DNA of 64,000 nt, from NCBI GenBank assembly GCA_963457665.1, contig OY735228.1, forward strand, positions 4,231,971-4,295,970, in the 5' to 3' direction. Origin of the DNA: Thysanoteuthis rhombus. Lineage: Eukaryota > Mollusca > Cephalopoda > Oegopsida > Thysanoteuthidae. Shown in pieces: positions 10,140-22,446 of this stretch (position 1 is its first letter; each line of letters begins with the position of its first letter). A program made the position numbers and the translations under genes. The notes beneath the pieces were generated by a model. The model was not told where the DNA came from. It saw nothing but the letters and a program-made list of their open reading frames with translations, and did not search any database.

Positions 10140-11585
10140 AATGAACAGGAATAAGTTGAAATAAATAAATCAGTAAATAAATAAATCGTCTTGTTTTTTT
10201 TTTCTATTCAGCCAATTGTTTTCAATACGTCGAATAGTAAAAACTTGACTGACTTGCGAGTCAAATCCAGTGGTGTAGCAAGGAGGGGTCGACGAAGGCT
10301 AGTCGCCGCCGGGAACTAGTATGAAATGGTGTAAAAATTCCTTTGGTCTAAAATACCGGCAACACAGGCAATCGCCAAAGGTGCCAAGTCTTAGGGGACT
10401 GCCCGTCAGGTGTCTGAGACAGTCGAACTTTTCCGTTAGATTGGGAAAATAATTTGATTTGATATATATCAGATGATTCTTTTAAAAAATTTGAATGAAT
10501 ATCTTTCTATGGATCATTTACCAACGTATTTCACACACACGCCTTCTTGATGTTGAAAACGACGAACAAATAAAAAGAATTTAACAATCAAATTAATTAA
10601 AATCAGTAACAATACAATTTATTTCAAGGGTGAAAGAACTGAGATAGTTTTTTGATTGGAAGAAATGTCGAGACGATTGAAAGAAAGTTGAAAAAAACGA
10701 AAAATATAATTACCTCCCCTGAAATATATCTATATATGAACAGATTTGCATTCAGTTTTTGATTAGTGCACGGCGTTGGCAGAGGTATGCGCTCTAGAAG
10801 CTTTCTAGTTTTTGTTTTTCAATATCTATCGAGCTTCGGGTTACACTGGATTATAAGTTACACAAGTCTACATAGGGTTAACACTCCTAATATCAGAGAC
10901 ACGCCGATTACCGGAAAATACTAGATGGATAGAAAGGAATGAACATTGGTAAGCTTTGATAAAATTTTAGTGGGTGTTAGGAGATTTCGATTACAAATAA
11001 CAGAGATATCAGTGATTCAGATAATGAAACCAATTATTTGCCCTATGTTCTCACACCTGTGCTGTATCGGCTTGACTAGAGAAATATCCACTTCAGATTG
11101 CTAGCCGATTGTTCCATCTTATCTTTGGTTCTTCTCTATCTTTTTAATCAACGCATTTTCTTTAATATGTAACTTGAAACTCCTTTTTTTAAAAATTATT
11201 TTCTCCCTAATGAAACCGTTAATGAAAAAATGAGCCATCTCTTTCAACCGGTATGGTTTCACTATACAAATGGTTTTCCTTCAAATGAGTGTGCCACGAT
11301 GGAAACACCTGGTTATACAACAGTTATAGATATTTCTCCAATCCAAACAGAATTAATGTAAATAGTTATTATTTTGGTACTGCTTTCTAAATGAACGCAA
11401 ACTGGATGTTTATTATTCTTATGAGAATTCATTCATTTCTTGTCGCTCGCAACGAGGCCAGAGAGAAAGTTCAGGGAGCAATGGGAGAACATTTAGCTGC
11501 GTTATTAGGCGTAGTGTAGAGATCAGTCTCAGCCTTGAAAGATTAACAGGATTGTCACGGAGAGCACTCTCTACATGATCCCCAG
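10140..11585. other. Non-coding stretch
   Basis: 10150-10270 resembles part of the Phe module (compare 14650-14750 and 24555-24705: an ATAAATAAATA tract followed by a TTGACT...GTCAAATC stretch). I see nothing recognisable in the remainder. Confidence 0.4.
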
Positions 11586-11706
11586 CCACTTACACCACCT
11601 GGCATACTCAATTGCTCACCTACCTACGAACAAACCTGGCTCAATATTGCTTAACTCAGGTGATCATACGAAAATCGGTGTATCCAATACGATTTAGCCT
11701 CAAGAA
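11586..11706 (-). pseudogene. 5S rRNA-like pseudogene, mirrored copy
   Basis: The minus strand matches the 4403 copy over its full length, with shared ATCGTATTGGATACACC, GAGTTAAGCAAT and GTGAGCAATTGAG. It is more diverged from 5S in the central region. It sits 78 nt from the 5' end of tRNA-Val 11785, the same head-to-head geometry as at 4.3 kb, so the 5S piece and the tRNA were duplicated as one block. Confidence 0.7.
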
Positions 11707-11784
11707 GTGGAAAGATCTCGGAGATTCAATCGATTAAGCTTGTGCATTAGACAGATATGTAATTGAATGTTATATCGCTCAACT

Positions 11785-11857
11785 GGTTCCGTAGTGTAGT
11801 GGTTATCACGCTCGCTTCACACGCGAGAGGCCCTGGGTTCGATCCCCAGCGGAACCA
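11785..11857 (+). tRNA. tRNA-Val(CAC)
   Basis: The tRNA body is identical to that of the 8770 gene, with a fully paired cloverleaf, anticodon CAC and discriminator A. The T4 at 11866-11869 is a proximal terminator. It is the first of two direct copies (with 13038) of the Val plus 3'-flank block. Confidence 0.95.
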
Positions 11858-12722
11858 TCCCTTTATTTTCCTGTCGAAGCACGATCATTTATCATGTATT
11901 TCAAAAGTAATATTGGAACGTCTTCTCCGTGATATAAACTAAAATAGTTTGTAGAATAATCGCATAGTATTTCAAAAGTAATATTGGAACGTCTTCTCCG
12001 TGATTTAAACTAAAATAGTTTGTAGAATAATCGCATAGTTTATTCAGTAACGGTGAATAATTTTTGATCCCTGACAAAAGTTAGGTTTTTGAATGCAAAA
12101 TTTCAATTAGAATATCCCAATGTTTTCTATTTAAACTGGTGACAGCAAACTCTTCGGCAGAAAATGAGATAAGCCATTCTCATCCTTTGTTTTACATCGA
12201 GGCCAAATATGTGACAATAATGTACAACAAATATGCGAAGTTTCTATGGAATATTGTATTATTGTTTTTGGAATAATTGATAGACTTTTTTGCCTCAATC
12301 CTGATCCAGATTACAAAAGAATCAGCCATCTTTCATCTCAGTGTATTGTTACTGTTGAAATATAATCATTCCAAACAAACATAAAATTCATGGGTGATTG
12401 TATCGTAGTTCACTGTTCTTTTATGTAGATATTTCAAGAGAGTTTTTGATACAAAATGTCTTGAGGCAGGTAATTCAGAAACCATTTGTACACGTTTAGC
12501 GGTATGACTTGGAACAACATCCAGCATAAATATGGTGCTGATTCTAATCTGCATGAATCTTGATAGGTGTGACTCAAAGCCAGACAAGTAAATTCACAAT
12601 CCCTTTTGGTGGCATATACGTGTGAAAGAATGGTTTCAGGATATTATTATGGAACTGCTGTAATAGTCACCTAACTCCCAGGGCTTCAGTCTGGAAGATA
12701 ATCTGTAGAATATTATGAAAAG
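11858..12722. repeat. Val 3' flank block, direct copy 1
   Basis: Homologous to 13111-13930 (direct) and 3505-4251 (inverted). It includes a local 71-bp tandem duplication at 11898-12039 that is not seen in the sisters. Confidence 0.75.
11898..12039. repeat. 71-bp tandem duplication
   Basis: 11898-11968 and 11969-12039 are adjacent and differ at about one base (GATATAAAC against GATTTAAAC). This is a recent local event, with no gene inside. Confidence 0.95.
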
Positions 12723-13037
12723 ATTGCACCAATGAAAATACTTACCATAGATCATCTGAAAGAAGTATTGAAGACAATTAGAACAATTAGAAGTCAATAA
12801 TGATCTATGCAACAGTTTTTCAGCATCAATTCTTTCCCGAGTCAAAACAGGGATAAAAAATAAATACTTAACTTATAAATGCTATCTTTCAACTGCAGTA
12901 GTATATATGTCTCATCAAGTGAGTATTTGCAAGCAATAAGAGAATGCAGTATTTTATATTGAAAAAATCTGATATTCATTTTTTGTTTAACCTTATGTAT
13001 TATTCAGTTATGTTATTGAGTGTCTCACCACTTAACT

Positions 13038-13110
13038 GGTTTCGTAGTGTAGTGGTTATCACGCTCGCTTCACACGCGAGAGGCCCTGGGTTCGATCCCC
13101 AGCGGAACCA
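13038..13110 (+). tRNA. tRNA-Val(CAC)
   Basis: As the 8770 gene except C5 to T, which turns the fifth acceptor pair into a G-U wobble (GGTTTCG/CGGAACC). All other stems, the CAC anticodon and discriminator A are intact. T4 at 13119-13122 is a terminator. Probably functional. Confidence 0.9.
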
Positions 13111-13930
13111 TTCCTTTATTTTCCTATCTAAGAATAATCATTAATCACGCATTACTAACTGATTATTGAAATGTCTTCCCAGCGACTATTATCAAATTAA
13201 TATGGGATAATTTCATAGTTGATTTTGGCACTTGGTCACTGTGAATAGTCTTAGGTTTTTGAATGCAGAATTTCAAGCAAAATATTCCAACATTTTCCTC
13301 TTAGAATTGTGACTGTAAACTCTTTGGCAGAAAATGAGCCAAGCCATTGTCATCCTTTGTTTCACGTCGAGGCCAAATATGTGACAATAATGTACAACAA
13401 ACATGCAAAGTTTATATGTAAGCATATTTGAAATTATTGATAGTCTTTTTTTCAATCTGAATCCTGACCCTGATTCAAAAGAATTTGTCATCTTCCATCT
13501 CTGTGTATTGTTACTGTTGTAATGTATTCATTCTGAACGAACATGAAATTCACAGGGGATTGTATGGTAATTCGTTATTGTCTCGTGTAAATATTTCAAG
13601 CGAGTTTTTGATACAAAATGTCTTAAAAAAGTCGAGATTTCACGCAGATGTTGAAGTCAAAAGCCGCTTTGTTTAGGTTTGTCAAGCAGGTAATTCAGAA
13701 ACCATTTGTACACGTTTAGCGGTATGACTTGAAACAACATCCAGGATAAGTTTGGTGTTGATTCTAATCTGCATGAATGTAAATAGATGTGACTCCAAGA
13801 CAGCCAAGTAAATTCGTATTCACTTTTAGTGGCATAACATGTGTGAAAGAATGGTTTCAGAATATTCTTATGGAACTGCTGTAATGGTCACCTAACTCCC
13901 AGGGCTTCAATCTGGAAGATAATCTGTAGA
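13111..13930. repeat. Val 3' flank block, direct copy 2
   Basis: Direct copy of the block after tRNA-Val 11785, ending near the AACTCCCAGGGCTTCAATCTGG junction. It has a roughly 80-bp extra piece near 13620-13690. No gene is seen. Confidence 0.7.
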
Positions 13931-14499
13931 ATATTATGAAAAGATTGCACCAATGAAAATGCTTACCATAGATCATCTGAAAGAAGTAATGAAGACAATT
14001 AAGACAATTAGAAGTCAACAAGGATTAATTCTACAATGTTGCAGTATTAATTCTTTCCAGAATTAAAACAGTAATCAAAAACAAATACTTTACTTAGAAA
14101 TGCTATCTTTCAACTCAAGTAATATGTATGTCTTATCAAGTAAGTATTTGCACGCAATAAAAGAATGCAGTACTTTATATCGAAAAAATCTGATATTCAT
14201 TTTTTGTTTTGTGTGTGGGTGGAGTTGTGAAAATGTTTGCAAGACACTGTAGCTACAATCGAACTGAAACTAAAAATTCTCTGTGTGTACATGTTTAGCG
14301 CGTTTGCTGGTCATCCTATCAAAATGTCATGTCAATTTGTAACTAATTTTGTGTTAGTCGAATAAACTCAGATGGGAGAATGTTAGATTGAATATCTGGT
14401 TCAATCTCGGCTCTTGACATCCAGAGGTTAGCAGTATCATTATTTTTTTTATTTTTTTATTTTACTAATCACTTGTTTTGGAAAAAGGTTTTCTGATTT
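13931..14499. other. Non-coding spacer
   Basis: The first part continues the homology with 12700-12960 (GATTGCACCAATGAAAAT and following). The rest holds nothing recognisable. Confidence 0.5.
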
Positions 14500-15940
<1,441 letters not shown>

Positions 15941-16013
15941 GCCGAAATAGCTCAGTTGGGAGAGCGTTAGACTGAAGATCCAAAGGTCCCTGGTTCAATC
16001 CCGGGTTTCGGCA
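15941..16013 (+). tRNA. tRNA-Phe(GAA), one stem mismatch
   Basis: Identical to the canonical copies except for one base in the 3' anticodon stem (TCCAA for TCTAA), giving an A.C mismatch in the middle of the stem. The acceptor, D arm, T arm, GAA anticodon and discriminator A are intact, and T5 lies at 16037-16041. It may be functional or an early pseudogene. Confidence 0.85.
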
Positions 16014-17029
16014 TCCGGAGGTTAGCAGTAGGTACATTTTTAATTTTGAATTCCATTTTTTGATACCCTCAGACATTCCAAGGTGCAAGTGGTTTAGTTG
16101 TTGACGACACAGAGAATGTGATTGACAAGGCAAGTTTAAATTTCGCCTGAGGCTGCACAGTTATAATCAAACGCACTAATACCCCTGGGAAATGCATGAA
16201 TCCATCCTGCCTGCCTGTCATGGGTCAGCCAGGCAGTTTGTCCTCGTTTTTTCTTTTTCTGGACGTAAATGTTGGGATTTCTTTTCTATCTAGCTTCAAT
16301 GAGATTAAACTCCAAAGTCAGAAATTTGAAAATTTTCAATTACGTTTTCAAAATAAGTATCGGGGGTTCCAAGTGCCATGCTTGTTTCTTTCTCTCCTAT
16401 TTTGAGTGATCAATAAAAATAATGAGAATTGAGAATAAGAAAAATTGAGGCTTTCTTTCTTTTTTTCCTCCGAAAATGTCGATGTTTTTTTTTCAATGGG
16501 TTTATTTCCTCGATTGCTTCTGTATTTTTAAGATACTTGCATATTACCCGTCAAAAATGATGGGATTCTTTTAAGTTATCTATTGATATACTAATGTTTT
16601 AGAATATTACTATTTTTAAGCATCGTTTCCAGTCACAGTAATCTCTTTCCCTCTCTTTTAACAGCTGTAAAGAAAAAGAAGAGTGTGAAAATTATGTTTT
16701 CCTGCAAAACTCACACGCACGCTCAGCTACGGCTGTCAGTTGCACTTTAGCTGCTGGTCATCTTTAATTTGGATCTTTTTTTAATTTCGAAATCAAGTTT
16801 TGTTTTCTTTACTTAGCTGTAAATAGAGGCAGAGGGTAAAACTTATGTTTCGCCATTACATGAATAGACAAACATTCAAACTTGATGACTAAAACGTCAG
16901 CATCTGTGTTAACATTTGAATACTCCTTCTCAAAGATAAAAGGACACAACGGTGATACCTTGATCACAAAAGGAAAGAATTGATATCAATTTGGAGAAAA
17001 AATTAAATTCTGCTTCTAAAACAAGATCA

Positions 17030-17102
17030 TGGTTCCGCTGGGGATCGAACCCAGGACCTCTCGCGTGTGAAGCGAGCGTGATAACCACTACACTACGGAA
17101 CC
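17030..17102 (-). tRNA. tRNA-Val(CAC)
   Basis: Tract 17031-17102 has the same body as the 4252 gene (GGTCC variable region), with all stems paired, anticodon CAC and discriminator A. Minus-strand T4 (17021-17018) lies 8 nt downstream. It is the inverted-repeat partner of tRNA-Val 8770. Confidence 0.95.
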
Positions 17103-18075
17103 GACGGAAACCATCCCGAGAGCTACACTTCAAACTTTATCCTGTTAGCGCTGATCATCGATTTATAAGTTCTGATTCCATTATGAAATTACTTTTTGTT
17201 GTCTCTTTCAATTCAAACATTCACATGATATTATATTTACAGAAGAACATCAATTACCTGACCGAGACAGACGTTGAATATTTTGTTCGGATAATGCAAA
17301 ATTCGGATAATTGGAGTTCAGATAACTGACGTGGCTCGGGAACGTCAAAAGGCTGGACAGAATCGTCTGCTCTGACATAGACATATACAGACACTCATAC
17401 GGACATACATGCACACAGACACACAGAGATAAACCCCCAACAAAACATAAATAATTTATGACTGGTTTTTCTCTCATCTTTTTGTTGTTCTTCTTTTTGT
17501 CCCATCGATCCGGTCGTTACATTCTCCGACCGCTATAGTAAGCAATGTGAATCAGAAATTAAGATGCAACCGTCAGGGTTGGCCTTAGGTATTGGCAACA
17601 CAGATGTAATCACCCAGGGCGCTAAGTGCAAGAAGTCGTTTATTATTTGGACTTTCCAAAACAAATGAGAAAATGGGAAAGTGAATAAACAGATTTAAAA
17701 GGCACTGAAGGTCATCCTGCCCAGGGTGCAAAGGACCCAAAGACCGGCCTTGCCCTCACTTCAACCAACGTCTACAGTCCGTTCAAAGAAAATCAAATAA
17801 TTATCCCATGACCTAGGAGATTATTAAGGCTCTATACTGGGTCCCTCATGACATTTCACATGAACTCAGGATGATTAGGCGATGCCCATCTTCTCCCCAA
17901 AGCTGTGTGCAACTGACTCTCTATGTCCTTAGCGTAAGAAATATCATGGAAACGAAAGACTTGTTTCTTAATGAACATTATATTACAATTTTCACTGAAA
18001 TTATATCAGCTTATTGATTATCGTCAAAACTTTTCATCAAACGAAAAATAGAATTATTTCAAGGCCAATCTCCAG

Positions 18076-18150
18076 AAGCCGAGACTCGATATTGAACCAG
18101 AGGTTTTTCCAACTTTAGTGTAACGTTCTCCCAAATATTCTATGTTGGCT
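18076..18150 (-). pseudogene. Degenerate tRNA-Phe
   Basis: Aligns along a whole tRNA-Phe (acceptor end, TTGAACCAG, CTCCCAAAT...CTAT) with many substitutions, and the anticodon region is destroyed. A second 5'-half fragment lies at 18176-18215 (minus), keeping TTCAGTCTAA and CTATTTCGGC. A 3'-end remnant of the same copy is visible in the other arm near 7800-7835. Confidence 0.6.
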
Positions 18151-18977
18151 ACCTTTTTGGGGAATGGATAACTTGACCTTCAGTCTAATGCTCTCCCAAA
18201 TGAACTATTTCGGCTGACGGTACATCATGTCGAATTGAGATTACAGAGATTATGTCAGAGGGAATTTAAGTTTATTTCGATTGTTTACCTGCCCTGTTTT
18301 GTGATTTGAACCCAGTTTGGTGTTTTGGTCTCTATGCATTCGAAGCACCAAGTTGCCTGGTATTGATTTGATTGATGGGAAACCATTGGGAACAATTGAA
18401 ACGTAAAACATATGAATGCACGTCTGGTTAGTCACTCTATAGAAACTGTCCCATGACACACGTCTTTCGACACGATGTTGTCAGTATCTCTTTCCTTTTA
18501 TTGTGTCGGATCACTAAAAAAAAAGTCTGAAAGAAGTCTTTCAAATTGAATCCTAACTAAAAACCTTTTTGGATAATTTTCTTTTAAAGGAAGTAAACAT
18601 TTTCCAGGGTATAACATGGAGTATTTTAAAAAAATTTCAGCCCTCTAGCTTCATTGTTTGGGCCTGTACTCGTGATACCAAGTTTTGTCAATTTAGATCT
18701 TTTCGCGTTCTGGAATTTCTTGTTTTAATCGTGTGAAAATCGATAAATTAGCGTGGGCGTGCTTACAATTTTTCGCCATCTTTGCCCATTTTATGAACAT
18801 ATTTAGCGTCTTTTTGGTGTGTTTTGGATATTTCAGCTATTTTCCTCTAATTTGGCGCTTATTGGTAGCGGAAAAATATTTCTTAAGTTAGCAACACTGG
18901 TGATTACTGCAAAGCCAGCCAGCCAGCCAACCAGACCAGCTTAAAAATTGAAGAAACCTATTTTGACACTTTAGGTA

Positions 18978-18980
<3 letters not shown>

Positions 18981-19014
<34 letters not shown>
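18981..19014. repeat. (AT)n microsatellite
   Basis: A 34-bp AT tract at the position equivalent to the 76-bp tract at 5013. Confidence 0.95.
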
Positions 19015-19018
<4 letters not shown>

Positions 19019-19242
19019 AAAATCTGAAACTAGTTTGGTTCATTTGGTGTTCCCAGCTTGGTGCAAAACAATTGACCTAAAACCAAAAGGTTCAAATGGA
19101 AAAAAAGGCACTGCTAAAACAGGCAAACCAAATGACTTGAAGGTAAAAATGTATGTTCCTTCCATTTTTCTACCATTTTTCTTCTGTTCGTTGGATGCAT
19201 CAAATTATCTAACAACCTTGATTAAAAACAAATCAAATTGAT

Positions 19243-19384
19243 CTCTGAATTTTTGAGATGAAGTATTATTATTATTTCTATTAAATGATACCAGACGATA
19301 CCTGATGAAGGCCGTAGAGTACAACGGCCGAAACGTTGTATGGAAAACAACCAAGATGAGGATGGTCCAAATATCAATAGAAAT
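19243..19384 (+). mobile_element. 142-bp insertion with 13-bp target duplication and a hammerhead-like core
   Basis: Flanked by AAATCAAATTGAT at 19230-19242 and 19385-19397. The homologous places near 26460 and (inverted) near 4800 lack it, so it is an insertion. Inside, CTGATGA (19302-19308) is followed by a 6-bp hairpin GGCCGT/ACGGCC with an 8-nt loop, then GAAAC (19330-19334), then a 5-bp hairpin GTTGT/ACAAC. CTGATGA, a stem, then GAAA is the hammerhead ribozyme core order, as reported for Penelope-like elements. One extra A before stem II and the lack of a GUH cleavage site argue that this copy is inactive. Confidence 0.6.
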
Positions 19385-19528
19385 AAATCAAATTGATAAA
19401 AATGTTGTTTAAATTACATTGTTTGTACTTTATTTACTGTTCTACTTTATATAATTACATTAAATCATCACCATCGTCATCATCAGTCTATTATCTTATC
19501 TGATGATTTCTTTTAAAACGAGATCCAA

Positions 19529-19601
19529 TGGTTCCGCTGGGGATCGAACCCAGGGCTTCTCGCGTGTGAAGCGAACGTGATGACCACTACACTACAGAAC
19601 C
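19529..19601 (-). tRNA. tRNA-Val(CAC)
   Basis: Full-length with anticodon CAC and discriminator A. C6 to T gives a U-G pair in the acceptor, and the first anticodon-stem pair is T-G. D loop GTGGTCATC and variable-region AAGCC are shared with 23230 and 28772. Minus-strand T4 (19518-19515) follows. First gene of duplicated unit A. Confidence 0.85.
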
Positions 19602-19837
19602 ATTTCGATTCCGAATTTCTTCAATACGATCAATACAGATCATAGTCATGTGCTGAAAAAAAATCCAGCAAAGAATCACATTAATCTGGAAAGCTTTGAA
19701 AAGAATAAGCTCAAATTAAAAGAAAAAATCCCACTAAACTTAAAAAGATGGGTATAAAACCAACGTATCCTACCGATAGTCAACAATAGAGCTAAAACAT
19801 TGACCCTGAAACTGAGCCCAAAATGCTTAGTAGTATA

Positions 19838-19907
19838 AATCCCATAGTGTAGTGGTTATGTTTGCTTCAGATGCAAAGAACCCGGGGTTCAATCATTAGT
19901 GGAACCA
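19838..19907 (+). pseudogene. tRNA-Val-like pseudogene with CAG anticodon
   Basis: The 5' end is mutated (AATCCCATAGTGTAGTGG), ATCACG is shortened, and the anticodon loop reads TTCAGAT, which would be CAG (Leu). The T stem is degenerate. The same changes occur in the sister at 23545, so decay preceded the A/B duplication. Confidence 0.8.
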
Positions 19908-20009
19908 AATTTGTTACCAATTTGTATCGTACCATGTCAAGGGTGTGCTCTAAGGAAATATCACTGCAATGTATCACTGTTTCCTAGCCCACTAAGCTAA
20001 TGTTGTGTG

Positions 20010-20082
20010 GGTACCATAGTTTAGCAGTCATCATGCTTGCCTCACACGCCAGAAGTCCTGGTTTCGATCCCCAGTGGAACCA
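20010..20082 (+). pseudogene. tRNA-Val(CAC)-like, degenerate
   Basis: 73 nt with CAC anticodon and A/B-box-like sequences. It has an acceptor mismatch (A4-A69), an anticodon-stem mismatch (CTTGC/GCCAG) and one in the T stem. A T5 run follows within 5 nt. It is 168 bp from the next copy, close to the 174-bp period of the large array. Confidence 0.7.
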
Positions 20083-20177
20083 AATTTTTACTAATTTATT
20101 TTGTACCATATCAATTCTCCTAGGAAATATCACTGCAATTCATCACTGTTTCCTAACCCGCTAAATACTGTTGTGTA

Positions 20178-20250
20178 GGTTCCATAGTGTAGTGGTTATC
20201 ACGCTTGTTTCACACGCTAGAGGCCCTGTGTTCGATCCCCAGCGGAACCA
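20178..20250 (+). pseudogene. tRNA-Val(CAC)-like, degenerate
   Basis: Full-length with CAC anticodon, but with an A7.C66 mismatch, a T.T mismatch in the anticodon stem and one T-stem mismatch. Last unit of the short plus-strand array in unit A. Confidence 0.7.
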
Positions 20251-20389
20251 AAGATATTACCGATTTATATTGTCACGAGGTAGCACAGCCGGGCACCAAG
20301 AAGGGGACCTATTCAGCATAATTGTAAATAGAACCCCTAAATAAAAGCAGAAAATGTTTTCGAATTTTCAAATCTTATTTCTGACAGCC

Positions 20390-21176
20390 TGCTCCAGAGT
20401 TCCAGTAATAATTTCTGTCTGTCGTACGGAACTACGGCTTCGAAGTATTTCGGTCACCTCACTTCAGTCTGGTCAATTTAGATATTTCATATCTGAATTT
20501 AGATCTATAGTTGTAGGTAAAAGATCTATTTTTTTATTTAATTTTACTAGATTTCATGAGAACCACCGATCCAAACGACTTTAAACTTGACACTGCAACA
20601 CCTGGTGTACTGACCAAAATATCAGGCGAATTCCAATTTAAACAATTTTGTATAACGGGTAGAGTAAATTGCGGTTAAAAAAATAATTGATAAAATGGAC
20701 AGACAGGTGAAAAATAAAGAATAGATACATAGATGGAAAACGGATATTGTTTAAAATAATTTATTTTTAAAAAATGGATCAATACAGGAGTCCAAAGTGG
20801 AGAGCCTAATGTTAAAACAGGTGTGGGTCAAGTTTAATTGGTGCATAGGCGTTACGGTTGTGTTTGTTTCAAATCTGCTCTCACATTTCTAATTTTGTTG
20901 AAATTAAAATGGAATTTCAGTATTTTGTGGGGCGGAGCGGAGAAAAAAAAATTATGGGTAAGGAGGAGATAAAATCCAGGGTTTCAAAATAATGAGTTTT
21001 TTGGGTTGGAGTGATTGGGAGGGGTTAACATTCATTCTTTATCCCCTCTTTTTTATCATGAAAAAACATCATCTCTCTGTCTTTCCCCTCTTCAGTGAAA
21101 AGATAAACATCCCTTCTCTCTGTCTCTGTTTCTTTCACTCTCTCTCTCTATTTCTTCCTTTCTTTCTTTCTTTCTT

Positions 21177-21217
<41 letters not shown>

Positions 21218-21270
21218 CTCTCTCTCTCTCAAATCTGGCGAGTATCTACTTCGTACAAAGGCTAACTTGG

Positions 21271-21322
<52 letters not shown>

Positions 21323-21552
21323 CACACACACACACAAGTCCGGAGACTTCTCAACTTATTGTAAGAATGAAATTATTCATACATGATCTTGTTGCTGGCT
21401 ATTTATACACGTGTCGAGAATATTCTCTCACTAACGTTGCAGAAGATTTGAAGAAAGAAACGTTTGAAAAGATGATCACTCTGTTGGGAACATTGACTTT
21501 GACACCATTTTGCATAAAATATAATATCAATTTGATAACTTTGTTATCGCCA
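20390..21552 (+). repeat. tRNA-Phe module, copy 2 (shortened)
   Basis: Nearly identical to 24760-25890 over most of its length and related to 14790-15940. About 470 bp present in the other two modules is missing at the left end (junction near 20405). Confidence 0.75.
21121..21340. repeat. (TC)n, (TTTC)n and (CA)n microsatellites
   Basis: A pyrimidine-rich tract (to about 21232) and then a CA tract (about 21277-21335). The long 198-codon frame across it is low-complexity and is not a gene. Confidence 0.95.
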
Positions 21553-21618
21553 GCCGAAATAGCTCAGAGCGTTAGACTGAAGATCTAAAGGTCCCTGGTT
21601 CAATCCCGGGTTTCGGCA
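21553..21618 (+). pseudogene. tRNA-Phe(GAA) lacking 7 nt of the D arm
   Basis: Identical to the 25891 gene except that TTGGGAG is missing after GCTCAG, which removes the D loop and shortens the A box. The anticodon arm, T arm and acceptor are perfect. This is a clean recent deletion in one of two young duplicates. Confidence 0.9.
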
Positions 21619-21802
21619 TCCGGTGGTTGGCAGTTAGATTTCAGGTTTGTTCTGAAATTCTTCTCTTTCCTTAGTAATAATTGTATTTCTCTGGTGCGAG
21701 TGACCGAGCTATTAATTGAACAGACTATGAGGTCGGTGATACTAGTTTCTCCTTCGCCTGAGGCTATAGTGTTTGTTTTCTATTAGCTGTAATACCCTTG
21801 GG

Positions 21803-22446
21803 AATCTGTCGTTGGACATTGATCATCCTAAGGATTCGCCACACTTCGCTATCGTAGGCGTTGCAGAGCCAGTACTTCTCCTGTCTTCTCCTGGATGTAT
21901 TGTCCTATCCTGTGGCCTCTCCATGTGAGGTTGAGCATCTATTTAATCACTGTCCCACCACAGCAATATTTGACACAAGGTCGGGCTTAACGTGGGAAGA
22001 AATAGGAGCAAACCTCCAGCTGACACGGCTACGGTTGCCAAGCGCATCGTAATGGCTAGACCTGCTCCTTTAAGTGCAATGGAGCAGTGCTGCCCCAGGG
22101 AAACGGATTCCCCGCAGCTGGGCTGAGTAATAATGGGAGAGCCCAAGCCCCCCAATGCGGCCTTGAACTCAATTGAAATCTCTAAGGTAATGGAGGCCAT
22201 CGCTATACAAGGTGTAGATCTATGTCGAAGTGCTGCAACGTATAGAGTCGCAGCAGCTCCTTCATCAGGCTATATTTAGACTCGGAGTCCAAAAAGAGGT
22301 AAGACAAGGTGATACCAGCTCACCTAAACTCTTCACAGCCTGCCTCGAGATGATCTTCAGAACGCTTGACTAGGAGAATAAAAGAATCAAAATAGACGGC
22401 GAATATCTTAACGACCTCTGATTTGTTGACAAAATCAATCTCTCAA
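21803..22446. mobile_element. Compressed RTE remnant carrying a nested retroposon piece
   Basis: Collinear with 26573-27966 but with internal deletions. It runs RTE 3' end (antisense, 21803-21938), then the start of the 463-bp retroposon (21939 to about 22160), then a plus-strand RT fragment (about 22160-22446). The RT part keeps the Q-G-D region (VRQGDTSS). Near 22415 the frame has a stop and the expected F-A-D-D motif reads F-V-D-K, so a catalytic Asp is lost. Confidence 0.7.

Larger units (their letters stand above)
15941..19465. repeat. Right arm of long imperfect inverted repeat
   Basis: Reads as the reverse of 4720-9560: Phe(+), spacer, Val(-), the 300-bp family (17635-17935), then the blocks matching 7400-7560, 7093-7400 and 6807-7020, and finally 4720-5010. 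It contains a 142-bp insertion (19243-19384) absent from the other arm. Confidence 0.75.

Noticed and set aside
19302-19352. Active hammerhead ribozyme
   Set aside because: The core words and stem II are present, but there is an unpaired A next to stem II and no GUH cleavage triplet after the next hairpin. Kept only as a hammerhead-like candidate.
20992-21588. 198-codon frame, the longest in the window
   Set aside because: It runs through (TC)n and (CA)n tracts and into the tRNA-Phe. The sister regions at 15.5 and 25.5 kb are not collinear in frame. Low-complexity artefact.
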